64,000 nt of DNA from Photobacterium galatheae. GTDB lineage: Bacteria; Pseudomonadota; Gammaproteobacteria; Enterobacterales; Vibrionaceae. The notes beneath the pieces are model-generated. The model was given only the letters and a program-made list of their open reading frames with translations. It was not told the DNA's origin and searched no databases. Within the stretch, counting starts at the first letter, position 1, and each line of letters opens with the position of its first letter. Of this stretch, positions 17,457 through 26,007 are shown one piece after another. Location of the stretch: NCBI RefSeq assembly GCF_000695255.1, contig NZ_JMIB01000013.1, positions 38,854 through 102,853 on the forward strand, read 5' to 3'. The translations under genes and the position numbers were made by a program.

Positions 17457-17481
17457 AACCAGCCATTTGGCTGGTTTTTTT
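17457..17481 (+). terminator. Intrinsic terminator after polA
   Basis: AACCAGCCATTTGGCTGGTT forms a 9-bp stem closed on a short loop and runs into TTTTTTT, 36 bases after the polA stop. Confidence 0.88.
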
Positions 17482-17555
17482 AATCAGGATCGGGGTTTAG
17501 CACGCTGATGTAAAACTTAATTACGTTCTTGATGAAAAAAAATTACGAAAAGGGG

Positions 17556-17584
17556 TTTCCATTTCTGCACAATTGATATACAGT
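17556..17584 (+). promoter_or_regulatory. spf promoter
   Basis: TTTCCA (17556-17561), a 17-base spacer and TACAGT (17579-17584) lie 7 bases before the first base of Spot 42. In E. coli this promoter is repressed by cAMP-CRP; no strong CRP site is recognised here. Confidence 0.6.
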
Positions 17585-17591
17585 TATCGGC

Positions 17592-17695
17592 GTAGGGTAC
17601 AGAGGTAAGATGTTCTATCTTTCAGACCTTTTGTTTCACGTTATTGGATTTGGCTGATTCAGCCGCCCTGATCATTTTGGTCAGGGCGTTTTTAT
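17592..17695 (+). ncRNA. spf: Spot 42 small RNA
   Basis: The 5' end GTAGGGTACAGAGGTAAGAT, the following TTCTATCTTTCAGACC and the later GGATTTGGCTGATTCAGCCG are nearly identical to E. coli Spot 42, as is the position between polA and engB. The terminator is GCCCTGA/TCAGGGC with a U-tail (17665-17695). Spot 42 is an Hfq-dependent antisense regulator of galK, sdh, gltA and other carbon metabolism mRNAs, made when glucose is available. Confidence 0.95.
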
Positions 17696-17883
17696 TTCTG
17701 GCTCAGCATCTTTCTTATCCCACCTTGTCTCCGCTTTCTTGCAACACACACTTTCCTGACTGTTGCGTGAAATTATCTGCTTTTCCTGACAAAAATCGCT
17801 AGTTTCTTATGATTCCCCATCTGGCTTTACCACTGAATCTGTGATGATCATGCCAAGTGGCGAGCAGCCCGGTCATCGTGTAT

Positions 17884-18031
17884 CATAAAATTAGAGCAAT
17901 TACTTTAACTTGGTTCTGCGGAAGGTTATACTTGCGTCTGCTTCTTGTTCATATTTGTCTGACTGTATTCAATTTGTGACAGTCGACCTATCCATGATCG
18001 GCCACTCTTTGTTTGAGTGGCTTTTTTTTGT
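17884..18031 (+). ncRNA. Possible small RNA ending in a strong terminator
   Basis: No protein gene is apparent, but GCCACTC (18001-18007), TTTGTTT and GAGTGGC (18015-18021) form a perfect 7-bp stem followed by eight Ts (18022-18029). A terminator this far (about 300 bases) behind spf, which has its own, suggests a separate transcript. The 5' end is a guess: TATCAT/CATAAA near 17881-17888 could serve as a -10, but no convincing -35 is visible. Confidence 0.4.
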
Positions 18032-18144
18032 CTGTTTGCCATATTTGTGTAATAAAATTCCAAATGAACATGGCTGCATAATTGCTTCCATATCGACTTA
18101 ATTTGCACAATGAAACAATAGGCATGCATTTTTGTTTGAATTGG

Positions 18145-18325
18145 GTAAAAAAGGAAGTTAACAATGGGAAGGGCTAAGGAATCTCTGGCATCAGGGCGGA
18201 AAAAATAGTCAGGCTTCGGATAAAAAACTTGCGTTGATGGGTTAAATCATTAATCCTTTCTGGACAAATATAATAACCTCCTATTTCTCTCCCGTTGCCC
18301 CATCGTTCCGGTGGGGTCATTTTTA
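18145..18325 (+). ncRNA. Possible GGA-rich (CsrA-binding type) RNA
   Basis: Between 18150 and 18255 six GGA-type motifs occur (AAGGAAG, TGGGAAG, AAGGAAT, GCGGAAA, TCGGATA, TGGACAA), about three times chance. The stretch ends in a hairpin, CCCCATCG-TTC-CGGTGGGG (18298-18316, one G-U pair), followed by TCATTTTTA. In E. coli the CsrA sponge RNA csrC lies in the same neighbourhood (spf, yihA/engB, yihI), on the other side of engB. The motif count is far below classic CsrB/C (about 10-20), so this is only a candidate. Confidence 0.3.
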
Positions 18326-18380
18326 TCTGGTATACCTGACGTAGTTTTTGGGATGGACAGATAACGGTGCCTGTAACGGT

Positions 18381-18408
18381 TTCATGCCTGGCCTTAGCCA
18401 GGCATGAA
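18381..18408 (-). repeat. Perfect 12-bp inverted repeat after engB
   Basis: TTCATGCCTGGC (18381-18392) and GCCAGGCATGAA (18397-18408) enclose a 4-base loop, beginning 5 bases after the engB stop on the minus strand. The stem is very strong but no U-run follows, so it may protect the engB mRNA end or work with Rho rather than act as a standard intrinsic terminator. Confidence 0.65.
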
Positions 18409-18413
18409 GAAGT

Positions 18414-19097
18414 TTATTCAGAGGCGGTGTTATGATTCATCCCGTCAATGTCTTCTTCCTGATCGGCTTCGAGCAGCGTCTGTTGGCGAGCTAGTTCAGG
18501 CGCAAACCAAACGTCCAGTTTACGTCGAACCTGATCCACGCCAATGCCTTTCAGGGCAGAAAAGCATTCAACTTCTACATCACCACCGAAGGCCAGCGCT
18601 GCTTCGCGGATTTTCAGCAGCTGTGCTTTGCGGGCGCCACTTTTCAGTTTGTCTGCTTTGGTCAGCAGGACCAGAACCGGCAATCGGCTTTCAACGGCCC
18701 AGTAAATCATTTGCTGGTCGAGATCCTTCATCGGGTGGCGAATATCCATCAGAACGACCAGACCCTGCAGGCATTCACGCTTTTGCAGATACTCACCCAG
18801 TGCCGCCTGCCACTTCTGCTTCATCTCCAGTGGAACCTGGGCGTAGCCGTAGCCGGGCAGGTCAATCAGGTTGCAGCCCGTGCGGACTTCAAACATGTTG
18901 ATCAATTGGGTGCGACCCGGTGTTTTTGAGGTCCGTGCCAGACTTTTCTGATCAGTCAGACGATTCAAAGCACTTGATTTACCAGCATTTGAGCGGCCAG
19001 CAAATGCAATCTCAACTCCCTTGTCCATGGGAAGGTGGCGGATATCCGGGGCACTGGTAATAAAATGGGTTTGTCTGTAGTTGAGAGGGGAATTCAC
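18414..19097 (-). CDS. engB: Ribosome biogenesis GTPase EngB (YsxC/YihA)
   Basis: 227-residue essential TRAFAC GTPase for late 50S assembly. G1 is GRSNAGKSS (residues 34-42), G2 lies in [10 protein letters not shown]3 is DLPGYG, G4 is TKAD and G5 lies in SALKG. The acidic C-terminal tail ([10 protein letters not shown]) is extra. The GTG at 19097 ([12 protein letters not shown]) is chosen because GGAG is 7 bases upstream; the longer frame from 19166 lacks an RBS. It is divergent from the cytochrome gene. Confidence 0.94.
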   Translation of the reverse strand: MNSPLNYRQTHFITSAPDIRHLPMDKGVEIAFAGRSNAGKSSALNRLTDQKSLARTSKTPGRTQLINMFEVRTGCNLIDLPGYGYAQVPLEMKQKWQAALGEYLQKRECLQGLVVLMDIRHPMKDLDQQMIYWAVESRLPVLVLLTKADKLKSGARKAQLLKIREAALAFGGDVEVECFSALKGIGVDQVRRKLDVWFAPELARQQTLLEADQEEDIDGMNHNTASE

Positions 19098-19255
19098 TGT
19101 TAACTCCGTCAAGTCTTCTGGTCGTCGACTAATTACTTTTATGCGAAAGTGTGTAAAATGTAGCACTAACCCTGCTTGGTTGATGGTGCATTGTATACCA
19201 TGTTGCTGAGCAATACTTGTGGTACTGGAAGCTCAATAATTATAAACGGAATGTC

Positions 19256-19873
19256 ATGAAGAAATTAGCATTGATATTTACACTTCTTGCCAGTTGCACA
19301 AGCTGGGCCCAGGGAGATGTTGAAGCTGGAAAAGCAAAAGCAGCGACATGCGCAGCATGTCATGGCGCTGACGGTAAAGGTATCACCGGACAATACCCCA
19401 ACCTTGCGGGTCAGCACCCACGTTATCTGGAGAAACAGCTGAAGGAATTCAAGCTGGGGATGACAACGGGTGGTGAACAGGGGCGTAATGATCCTGTGAT
19501 GGGCGGCATGGCGATGCCATTGTCTGAAGAAGACATGGCGGATCTGGCGGCTTACTTTGGTTCCTTACCTGCGGTAGAAGGCACCACCACAGAAAGCTCG
19601 ATCGCAATGGGTCAGCAGCTGTATCGTGTGGGTGATGCTGAACGTGGTATTACGGCCTGTACGGCGTGCCATGGTCCTCGCGGTAATGGTACCAGCTTGT
19701 CTGGTTTCCCGGACATTTCCGGGCAAAACGCGGATTACATCAAGAAACAACTGACGGCTTTCCGCGATGGCCAGCGTAGCAACGATATGAACGCAATGAT
19801 GCGCTCTGTTGCCGCGAAACTGAGTGACAAGGAAATCGACGCCCTGTCACATTATCTTGGCGGTCTTCACTGA
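19256..19873 (+). CDS. Diheme cytochrome c4
   Basis: 205 residues: a Sec signal peptide (1 to about 19, MKKLALIFTLLASCTSWAQ) and two cytochrome c domains, each with a heme site, CAACH (C32, C35, H36) and CTACH (C135, C138, H139). Distal methionines are in GGMAMPLS and NAMMRSV. It is a periplasmic electron carrier to terminal oxidases such as cbb3. The ATG at 19256 gives a proper signal peptide; an upstream ATG at 19217 would add a charged tail. A terminator follows. Confidence 0.93.
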   Translation: MKKLALIFTLLASCTSWAQGDVEAGKAKAATCAACHGADGKGITGQYPNLAGQHPRYLEKQLKEFKLGMTTGGEQGRNDPVMGGMAMPLSEEDMADLAAYFGSLPAVEGTTTESSIAMGQQLYRVGDAERGITACTACHGPRGNGTSLSGFPDISGQNADYIKKQLTAFRDGQRSNDMNAMMRSVAAKLSDKEIDALSHYLGGLH

Positions 19874-19910
19874 TCCCGACCTCAGTATCGCAAGAAGTAA
19901 CAAGCGAAAA

Positions 19911-19935
19911 AAGGCAGCTCAGGCTGCCTTTTTTA
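19911..19935. terminator. Bidirectional-looking terminator after cytochrome c4
   Basis: GGCAGC (19913-19918) TCAG GCTGCC (19923-19928) is followed by TTTTTTATT and preceded by a run of A, so it could act on both strands. The gene ends 38 bases before it. Confidence 0.85.
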
Positions 19936-20038
19936 TTCTCTGCGCCTTCAGCATGCACCGGGCTGTCCATTTCTCAATCGGTGCAGGTCTGATATGATAC
20001 GCGGCTTGATTTCAAGCGTCGGAACCCGGGAGAAGTTG

Positions 20039-20683
20039 ATGACGGCCTGTACTTTATGCGCGAGCGCCTCTGTCCTGCCATACCATGAAGACCGCCGCCG
20101 CGCGTACCTTCAGTGCGAGGCATGTCATCTGGTCTTTGCCGATCCGGCCTCGCATTTGTCGCCGGCGCAGGAAAAGGCAGTCTACGATCAGCATGAAAAC
20201 CATGTTGAAGATGAAGGTTATCGAGGTTTTCTTGAGCGTCTGGCGACGCCGCTGGCAGCACGTTTGCCGGAAGGCAAACTCGACGGACTGGATTTTGGCT
20301 GTGGGCCAGGTCCGGCGCTGGCCGCGATGTTTCGGGAGCAGGGACATCGGATCGCTGTCTATGATCCTTATTATGCCCCGGACAACAGCGTGCTTGAGCG
20401 TCAGTATGACTTTGTCACCTGTACCGAGGCCATTGAACACTTTTATACCCCGGCTCGCGAATGGCAACAGTTGTTGTCGCTGGTGAAACCGGGAGGCTGG
20501 CTGGGATTGATGACAAAGCTGGCCACGGATGTCGAGGCATTCAGCCGCTGGCATTACAAGAATGATCCCACCCACGTCAGCTTTTTTAGTCGGGAAACCT
20601 TCGGTTTTCTGGCCGAGCGCGATGGTTTGACGGTGGAATTTGTAGGTAACGATGTAATTATGCTGAGGAAAAATCAGTCATGA
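20039..20683 (+). CDS. Class I SAM-dependent methyltransferase
   Basis: 214 residues. The N-terminus has two cysteine pairs, ACTLC (C4, C7) and QCEAC, like a small zinc ribbon. The SAM-binding motif I is LDFGCGPGPALAAM, motif II is IAVYDPYYAP, and TCTEAIEHFYTP is the characteristic acidic loop; LVKPGGWLGLMT is the post-motif. The substrate is unknown. The start at 20039 has GGAG 6 bases upstream. The stop overlaps the yihI start by 4 bases, so they are coupled. Confidence 0.85.
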   Translation: MTACTLCASASVLPYHEDRRRAYLQCEACHLVFADPASHLSPAQEKAVYDQHENHVEDEGYRGFLERLATPLAARLPEGKLDGLDFGCGPGPALAAMFREQGHRIAVYDPYYAPDNSVLERQYDFVTCTEAIEHFYTPAREWQQLLSLVKPGGWLGLMTKLATDVEAFSRWHYKNDPTHVSFFSRETFGFLAERDGLTVEFVGNDVIMLRKNQS

Positions 20684-21213
20684 CCCGTAAGAAAAGAAGC
20701 CGTAAACCTGGCTCGGAAGGCCCGGCGCAGTACGTTGAAAAAAGTGTCAGCCAGATGGATCTGGATGGTCGTACCCGTCAGAAAGCCCGCAAGCGCAAAG
20801 GGTTGAAGGCTGGCAGCCGTCATTCCGATGGCGGTGCTGAGCATGGTAGCCGCCAGGGTCAGGCCAAAGATCCTCGCCACGGCAGCAAAAAACCGGTGCC
20901 ACTGATTGTCGAGCCGAAACCAACCAAACAAGTTCGCCGCATGAATGCTGAGCAGGAACTGGCGATGCTGGAGAGCGATCCGCAACTGATGGCGCTGTTG
21001 GACCGTCTGGACGCTGGTGAGAAACTGGGTGCCGGTTTACAGAAGCAGGTGGATCAGAAACTCGACCGAATCGAGCAACTGATGAAACAGCTGGGCCTGT
21101 ACGAGGAAGATGTGGCTGCAGATGATGAAATCGCGATCGGTGATACCCGCAGCGAGGAAGATCTGCTGGATGACTTTGAAAATGCCCGCTGGGACGATTT
21201 CGATAAGGAGTAA
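20680..21213 (+). CDS. yihI: Der GTPase-activating protein YihI
   Basis: 177 residues, highly charged: a basic N-terminal half (MTRKKRSRKPG, RKRKGLKAGSRH) and an acidic C-terminal half ending ENARWDDFDKE. E. coli YihI stimulates the GTPase Der and tunes 50S maturation. The central segment ELAMLESDPQLMALLDRLD and the linker GLQKQVDQKLDRIEQLM match the family. It overlaps the methyltransferase gene by ATGA and precedes a DUF2489 gene by 3 bases. Confidence 0.9.
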   Translation: MTRKKRSRKPGSEGPAQYVEKSVSQMDLDGRTRQKARKRKGLKAGSRHSDGGAEHGSRQGQAKDPRHGSKKPVPLIVEPKPTKQVRRMNAEQELAMLESDPQLMALLDRLDAGEKLGAGLQKQVDQKLDRIEQLMKQLGLYEEDVAADDEIAIGDTRSEEDLLDDFENARWDDFDKE

Positions 21214-21216
21214 GCC

Positions 21217-21699
21217 TTGCAGGATCTGAAACTCTGGTTGCTGGTGGCAGGAAGCCTGATTGTACTGGCACTGGCGTCTTATGCCGGTTATCTGCTGTAC
21301 CAGCTGTATCTGCAGAAGCAGCGTCACAAAGCTTTTATTGCCCGTGCTGAGCAGCAACAGGCTGAAGCCATTGTGCAGCGCAACACCAATATTCTTGAAA
21401 GTGTCTATATCATTGCCGAAGCCGGAAAGCAGGAGCAATGCGACATGTCGGAAATTGCCATTCGCTTGTATAAGCTGATGACGGTGTTGCAGGCTGAGCG
21501 CAGCGTGAATTTTTCTGCCCAGTATCCGGCACTGTACGAGCTGTATACCGTGGTGGAAGAAATGCCGCGTGGCGATGAACGCAAAGCCATGCCGAAACAG
21601 GATCGGATGAGAGACGATATGGTCCGGATGAAAGCAGAATCCCGCCTGTTCGATGCCATTCAGCAGGAGTTAGCTCAGATTCTGGCGCAGAAAGCCTGA
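21217..21699 (+). CDS. DUF2489 membrane-anchored protein
   Basis: 160 residues of unknown function. One N-terminal transmembrane segment (about residues 5-28, LWLLVAGSLIVLALASYAGY) is followed by a coiled-coil-like helix (LQKQRHKAFIARAEQQQAEA) and a helical DUF2489 domain. The start is TTG (21217), supported by AAGGAG 6 bases upstream and the 3-base gap after yihI. The conserved place after yihI in vibrios hints at an envelope or ribosome-linked job, but nothing in the sequence proves it. Confidence 0.8.
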   Translation: MQDLKLWLLVAGSLIVLALASYAGYLLYQLYLQKQRHKAFIARAEQQQAEAIVQRNTNILESVYIIAEAGKQEQCDMSEIAIRLYKLMTVLQAERSVNFSAQYPALYELYTVVEEMPRGDERKAMPKQDRMRDDMVRMKAESRLFDAIQQELAQILAQKA

Positions 21700-21723
21700 T
21701 TGAAAAGCTCGATAAGAACAATG

Positions 21724-21751
21724 AACCCGGTGGATTTTCCCCGGGTTTTTT
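21724..21751 (+). terminator. Intrinsic terminator after yihI-DUF2489
   Basis: AACCCGG (21724-21730) pairs with CCGGGTT, a GC-rich stem over an 8-10-base loop, then TTTTTTT. It lies 25 bases after the DUF2489 stop. Confidence 0.8.
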
Positions 21752-21782
21752 TGTACCTGAAACGGATGATTGCGTGTTGTCT

Positions 21783-21813
21783 TTGTGATTGATCAATCTT
21801 TGTGATCGATCAA
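21783..21813 (+). promoter_or_regulatory. Two FNR-like sites upstream of hemN
   Basis: TTGTGATTGATCAA (21783-21796) and TTGTGATCGATCAA (21800-21813) are near copies 17 bases apart. Each has a perfect FNR right half (ATCAA) and a weaker left half (TTGTG against TTGAT). hemN works without oxygen, so FNR control fits. TGTGA also resembles a CRP half-site, so CRP cannot be ruled out. Confidence 0.5.
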
Positions 21814-21881
21814 TAAGCAGGGTGTTAGCCCGTGTTAGCTTAGCCGATTGACTTATTCGAGCGTCCGTGAGGTAGAGCAGC

Positions 21882-23255
21882 ATGACACAGCCAGCCATGA
21901 TTTGGGATCAGGCCCTGATTGAAAAGTACAATTACTCCGGCCCACGCTATACCTCCTATCCGACCGCGCTGGAGTTCCAGCCTGATTTTACGACTGCGGA
22001 TTTTGAAGCGGCCTGCCAGCGTTATCCTGAGCGGCGTTTATCGCTTTATGTTCACATCCCGTTCTGCCATACCCTCTGTTATTACTGCGGATGCAATAAA
22101 GTCATTACCCGTCATGCCCATAAAGCGGATATTTATCTGGCGGCACTGGCGCTGGAAATTCGCCAGCGAGCGGCGCTGTTGCAGGGCCGTGAGGTGAGTC
22201 AGCTTCATCTTGGTGGCGGAACCCCGACGTTTCTGACGGCCTCGCAGATCACCCACCTGATGACGATGCTCCGTGAGTCATTCAATCTTCTGCCTGATGC
22301 GGAAATCAGTATTGAAGTGGACCCGCGCCGTATGGAGCTGACCATGCTGGATCACCTGCGCAGCGAAGGCTTCAATCGTCTTAGTATCGGGGTGCAGGAT
22401 TTCGATAAAGAAGTCCAGCAACTGGTCAACCGGGAGCAGGACAAAGATTTCATTGAAGCGCTAGTGGTACGCGCCCGCGCGCTGGGATTCCGGTCGACCA
22501 ATCTGGATCTGATTTATGGGCTGCCGAAGCAAAATAACGAGCGATTTGTCAAAACACTGGCGCAGGTACTGGCGATGCAACCGGGCCGTCTGTCGGTGTT
22601 TAACTATGCCCATATGCCGTCGTTGTTCGCGGCGCAGCGCAAGATCAAAGATGCGGACTTACCGTCACCTGCCGAAAAGCTGGCGATGCTGCACAGTACG
22701 ATTACAACCCTGACGGGGGCAGGCTATCAGTTTATCGGGATGGATCATTTCGCCTTACCTGATGATGAGCTGGCTGTTGCGCAGCGCGAAGGCAAGCTGC
22801 ACCGTAATTTTCAGGGGTACACGACACAGGGTGACTGCGATCTGCTCGGGTTAGGCGTCTCGGCGATTTCCATGATAGGGGACAGCTATGCCCAGAACCA
22901 GAAAGAGCTGAAAGCTTATTATGCTGATATCGAAACCCGGCAGCATGCATTGTGGAAAGGTGTGAATCTCAATGACGATGATCTGCTGCGTCGGGAAGTG
23001 ATCAAAACCCTGATTTGTCAGTTCGAGCTCTCGACAACCGACATCGAGCAGCGATACGGCATCAGCTTTGCGGACTATTTTGCGGAAGATCTGGCGCTGT
23101 TGCAGACCTTCATTGACGATGGTCTGGTCACAGTGACGGCAGAACAGATTCAGGTCGCTCCGAAAGGCCGGTTACTGATCCGTAATATTTGCATGTGTTT
23201 TGATGTCTATCTGCGTCAGCGTGCCCGTCAGCAGCAGTTTTCGCGGGTGATTTAA
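21882..23255 (+). CDS. hemN: Oxygen-independent coproporphyrinogen III oxidase HemN
   Basis: 457-residue radical SAM enzyme that decarboxylates coproporphyrinogen III to protoporphyrinogen IX in anaerobic heme synthesis. The [4Fe-4S] cluster cysteines are C62, C66 and C69, with C71 following (FCHTLCYYCGC). Other motifs: LHLGGGTPTFL, EVDPRRMELTM, GVQDFDKEVQ and the HemN-specific N-terminus (NYSGPRYTSYPTA). Two FNR-like sites precede it and a terminator follows. Confidence 0.96.
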   Translation: MTQPAMIWDQALIEKYNYSGPRYTSYPTALEFQPDFTTADFEAACQRYPERRLSLYVHIPFCHTLCYYCGCNKVITRHAHKADIYLAALALEIRQRAALLQGREVSQLHLGGGTPTFLTASQITHLMTMLRESFNLLPDAEISIEVDPRRMELTMLDHLRSEGFNRLSIGVQDFDKEVQQLVNREQDKDFIEALVVRARALGFRSTNLDLIYGLPKQNNERFVKTLAQVLAMQPGRLSVFNYAHMPSLFAAQRKIKDADLPSPAEKLAMLHSTITTLTGAGYQFIGMDHFALPDDELAVAQREGKLHRNFQGYTTQGDCDLLGLGVSAISMIGDSYAQNQKELKAYYADIETRQHALWKGVNLNDDDLLRREVIKTLICQFELSTTDIEQRYGISFADYFAEDLALLQTFIDDGLVTVTAEQIQVAPKGRLLIRNICMCFDVYLRQRARQQQFSRVI

Positions 23256-23289
23256 TTTCCTGTTTCTGCTGATTGTTGAAGTACAAAAG

Positions 23290-23324
23290 AACGCCCCGGA
23301 CTGGATGCCTGCCGGGGCGTTTTT
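23290..23324 (+). terminator. Intrinsic terminator after hemN
   Basis: ACGCCCCGG (23291-23299) and CCGGGGCGT (23312-23320) form a 9-bp GC-rich stem followed by TTTTC. It also lies at the end of the convergent add gene, whose strand has a weaker U-rich tail. Confidence 0.82.
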
Positions 23325-23355
23325 CATGATGAAGCTACGGATTTGAGATGAGCGA

Positions 23356-24357
23356 TCAGCGATTCGCCGCCATCTCACGCAGTGCTTTTTTCTCGCTGTC
23401 AGACAGGAAGGCAATTTCCAGGCCATTGATCTGCGCCTGACGGATTTGCTCTTGAGTCAGGCCAGCCTGTGGTGCGGCGACTTCGTATTCGTAAGGCAGC
23501 TCGATGCCTTCCACGGCCGGGTCGTCGGTGTTCAGACAGGCCAGGATACCGTGATCCAGGAATTGCTTGATCGGGTGTGCGGTCAGGCTGGCAACGGTGC
23601 TGGTCTGGATGTTCGAGGTCAGGCACGACTCAATCCCGATTTTGTGCTCGGCCAGATAGTCCATCAGCTTGGCATCTTCGACGGCTTTCACACCGTGACC
23701 AATCCGGACAGCGCCCAGTTCCTGAATGGCTTGCCACATGCTTTCAGGGCCCGCGGCTTCACCGGCGTGAACCGTGACCTGAAGGCCGGCATCACGCACT
23801 TGCCTGAAGTGACCCACAAACTGATTGCCTGGCTGGCCCAGCTCATCACCGGCCAGATCCACAGCCACCAGATGGTCTTTCTGGGTCAGCAGCGCATCCA
23901 GTTCCTGCTGGCAGGCCTGAATACCAAAGGTACGGCTCATGATGCCGATCAGATTGGCTTTGATGCCAAAATCGCGGCAGCCGGCTTTCACGCCGTCGAC
24001 CACAGCTTCAACCACACCAGCCACCGGCAGATTGTGTTTCATTGCCATGTAGTAAGGCGAGAAACGCAGCTCTGCGTAATCGATCTGTGCGTTCAGCGCG
24101 TCTTCAACGTTCTCATAGGCAACGCGGCGGCAGGCGTCCAGATCGCCCAGAACCGCGACGCCCCAGTCCAGTTTGGACAGGAAAGCAACCAGACTCGGCT
24201 CGGCTTCAACGATCTGAACGTGCGGACGCAGCGACTCAAGGTCATTGGCAGGCAGGGTCATGCCAAACTGCTGGCCCAGATCAAGGATGGTCTGAATACG
24301 GATGTTTCCGTCGAGGTGACGGTGCAAATCAGTCAATGGCAGGTGTTTGTGAATCAT
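23356..24357 (-). CDS. add: Adenosine deaminase
   Basis: 333 residues, zinc amidohydrolase converting adenosine to inosine. Zinc and catalytic motifs: [11 protein letters not shown] (two His), [12 protein letters not shown] (His and the catalytic Glu), [10 protein letters not shown] (His), [12 protein letters not shown] (Asp pair). The start at 24357 ([14 protein letters not shown]) puts the first zinc motif at residues 9-13, as in the family; the longer frame from 24417 is not supported. The RBS is weak (GGGA). Confidence 0.95.
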   Translation of the reverse strand: MIHKHLPLTDLHRHLDGNIRIQTILDLGQQFGMTLPANDLESLRPHVQIVEAEPSLVAFLSKLDWGVAVLGDLDACRRVAYENVEDALNAQIDYAELRFSPYYMAMKHNLPVAGVVEAVVDGVKAGCRDFGIKANLIGIMSRTFGIQACQQELDALLTQKDHLVAVDLAGDELGQPGNQFVGHFRQVRDAGLQVTVHAGEAAGPESMWQAIQELGAVRIGHGVKAVEDAKLMDYLAEHKIGIESCLTSNIQTSTVASLTAHPIKQFLDHGILACLNTDDPAVEGIELPYEYEVAAPQAGLTQEQIRQAQINGLEIAFLSDSEKKALREMAANR

Positions 24358-24522
24358 GATGTTGGTATCCCGGAAAAACTGTTGCCTCAGTATAAGCAAA
24401 GAATCGGCGACAATCATTATCGGGCTGAATGAGGATCCGGCCCGATCCGTCAGATCGGGCGAATGTTTACTTCCGGTGTTGAAAAAATCACCAGTGATTC
24501 AGTCGCGATCCCTGAAAAAAGA

Positions 24523-25938
24523 TCAATCGTTAGCCATGTTCAGCTCTTTCAGTTTCCGGGTCAGTGTATTGCGTCCCCAGCCGAGCAGTTTGGCGGCTTC
24601 CTGTTTGTGACCATGGGTAAATTCCAGTGCGGTATCGAGCAGAATGCGCTCAAATTCCGGCATGGCTTCGCCCAGCAGGTTTTGATTGCCCTGTTGCAGC
24701 GCCTGACGGGCCCAGCTTTGCAGTGACTGGTGCCAGTGTGGCTCGCTGCCGTCGCCCGCAGGCTGGCTTTCCATTGTGGTCAGCTCCGGCGGCAGGTCTG
24801 ACGGCAGGATCTCATTCCCGCTGGCCATGACCGTCAGCCAGCGACAGGTATTCTCAAGCTGGCGGACATTGCCAGGCCAGGGCAGGCTGGTGAGCAGGAT
24901 TTCGGTGTCGGGGTGCAGGGTTTTGATTTCGACACCCAGCTCGTCTGACGCCCGTTGCAGGAAATGCCGGGTGAGTTGCGGGATATCCTGACGGCGGTCT
25001 TTCAGCGCCGGCAGATGTACCCGGATCACGTTCAGGCGGTGGAACAGGTCTTCCCGGAAATCGCCTTTGGCAACCAGACGTTCCAGATTCTGGTGCGTTG
25101 CGGCGATGATACGTACATCCACGTTGATGGGCGAATGGCCCCCGACCCGGTAAAACTGACCGTCGGCCAGTACCCGCAGCAGCCGGGTCTGAATATCCAG
25201 CGGCATATCACCAATCTCGTCCAGAAACAGGGTGCCGCCGTTGGCCTGCTCAAAGCGCCCCTGACGGATATTGTTGGCACCGGTGAAAGCCCCTTTTTCA
25301 TGGCCGAACAGTTCGGATTCGATCAGATCTTTGGGGATAGCGGCCATGTTCAGGGCGATAAATTCCTTTTCTTTGCGTGGGCTGTGCCGGTGCAGCGCTT
25401 GTGCCACCAGTTCTTTCCCCGTGCCGGATTCCCCGTTGATCAACACGGAAATCGACGAGCGGGACAGGCGGCCGATGGCACGAAAGACTTCCTGCATCGC
25501 TGGGGCTTCGCCGATGATTTCCGGTGCGCGCTTGGTCATTTCTTCCGGCTGCTGCTGGCGTTTTTGCTCCTGACTGTGTGTGACTGCACGTTCAACCAGA
25601 CTGACGGCCTCATCAATATCAAACGGTTTGGGCAGGTATTCAAACGCCCCTTCCTGATAGGCGTTGACGGCGGCATCCAGGTCGGAATGCGCAGTCATGA
25701 TGATGACCGGTAAGGTCGGGTAGTCGGTATGCAGGTTACGCAGCAGGGTCAGACCGTCGGTGCCCGGCATCCGGATGTCGGAAACCAGCACATCCGGAAC
25801 GCTGCGCTCCAGCGCCTCCACGACGCTGTCGGCATCGGCGAAGGTTTCGCAGCGTAGTCCGGCTGCATTCAGGGTTCGCTCCAGTACCCAGCGTATCGAG
25901 CTGTCATCATCGACAACCCAGATTAGTCCTTTGCTCAT
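24523..25938 (-). CDS. glnG: Nitrogen response regulator NtrC (NRI)
   Basis: 471 residues. The receiver domain (1-120) has the acidic pocket DDD (10-12) and phospho-acceptor D54 (LVSDIRMPGTDG). The AAA+ sigma-54 activator domain (about 140-380) has Walker A GESGTGKE, the sigma-54-contact loop GAFTGA and Walker B GGTLFLDEIGD. The C-terminal Fis-type HTH is KQEAAKLLGWGRNTLTRKL. It activates glnA and other nitrogen genes. It lies 69 bases after ntrB. Confidence 0.96.
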   Translation of the reverse strand: MSKGLIWVVDDDSSIRWVLERTLNAAGLRCETFADADSVVEALERSVPDVLVSDIRMPGTDGLTLLRNLHTDYPTLPVIIMTAHSDLDAAVNAYQEGAFEYLPKPFDIDEAVSLVERAVTHSQEQKRQQQPEEMTKRAPEIIGEAPAMQEVFRAIGRLSRSSISVLINGESGTGKELVAQALHRHSPRKEKEFIALNMAAIPKDLIESELFGHEKGAFTGANNIRQGRFEQANGGTLFLDEIGDMPLDIQTRLLRVLADGQFYRVGGHSPINVDVRIIAATHQNLERLVAKGDFREDLFHRLNVIRVHLPALKDRRQDIPQLTRHFLQRASDELGVEIKTLHPDTEILLTSLPWPGNVRQLENTCRWLTVMASGNEILPSDLPPELTTMESQPAGDGSEPHWHQSLQSWARQALQQGNQNLLGEAMPEFERILLDTALEFTHGHKQEAAKLLGWGRNTLTRKLKELNMAND

Positions 25939-26007
25939 TGCGTGCCCTCCGTTGTGTCCTTTGTTGGCGTGCCGGGTCTTAAGGCTGAGGTGCGCCCGGC
26001 TGCTTTG

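Noticed and set aside
17910..18101. 63-codon open frame after spf
   Set aside because: It crosses the strong terminator at 18001-18030 and lacks a domain or RBS.
23446..24432. 328-codon plus-strand open frame over add
   Set aside because: Antisense to adenosine deaminase; no domain, no RBS.
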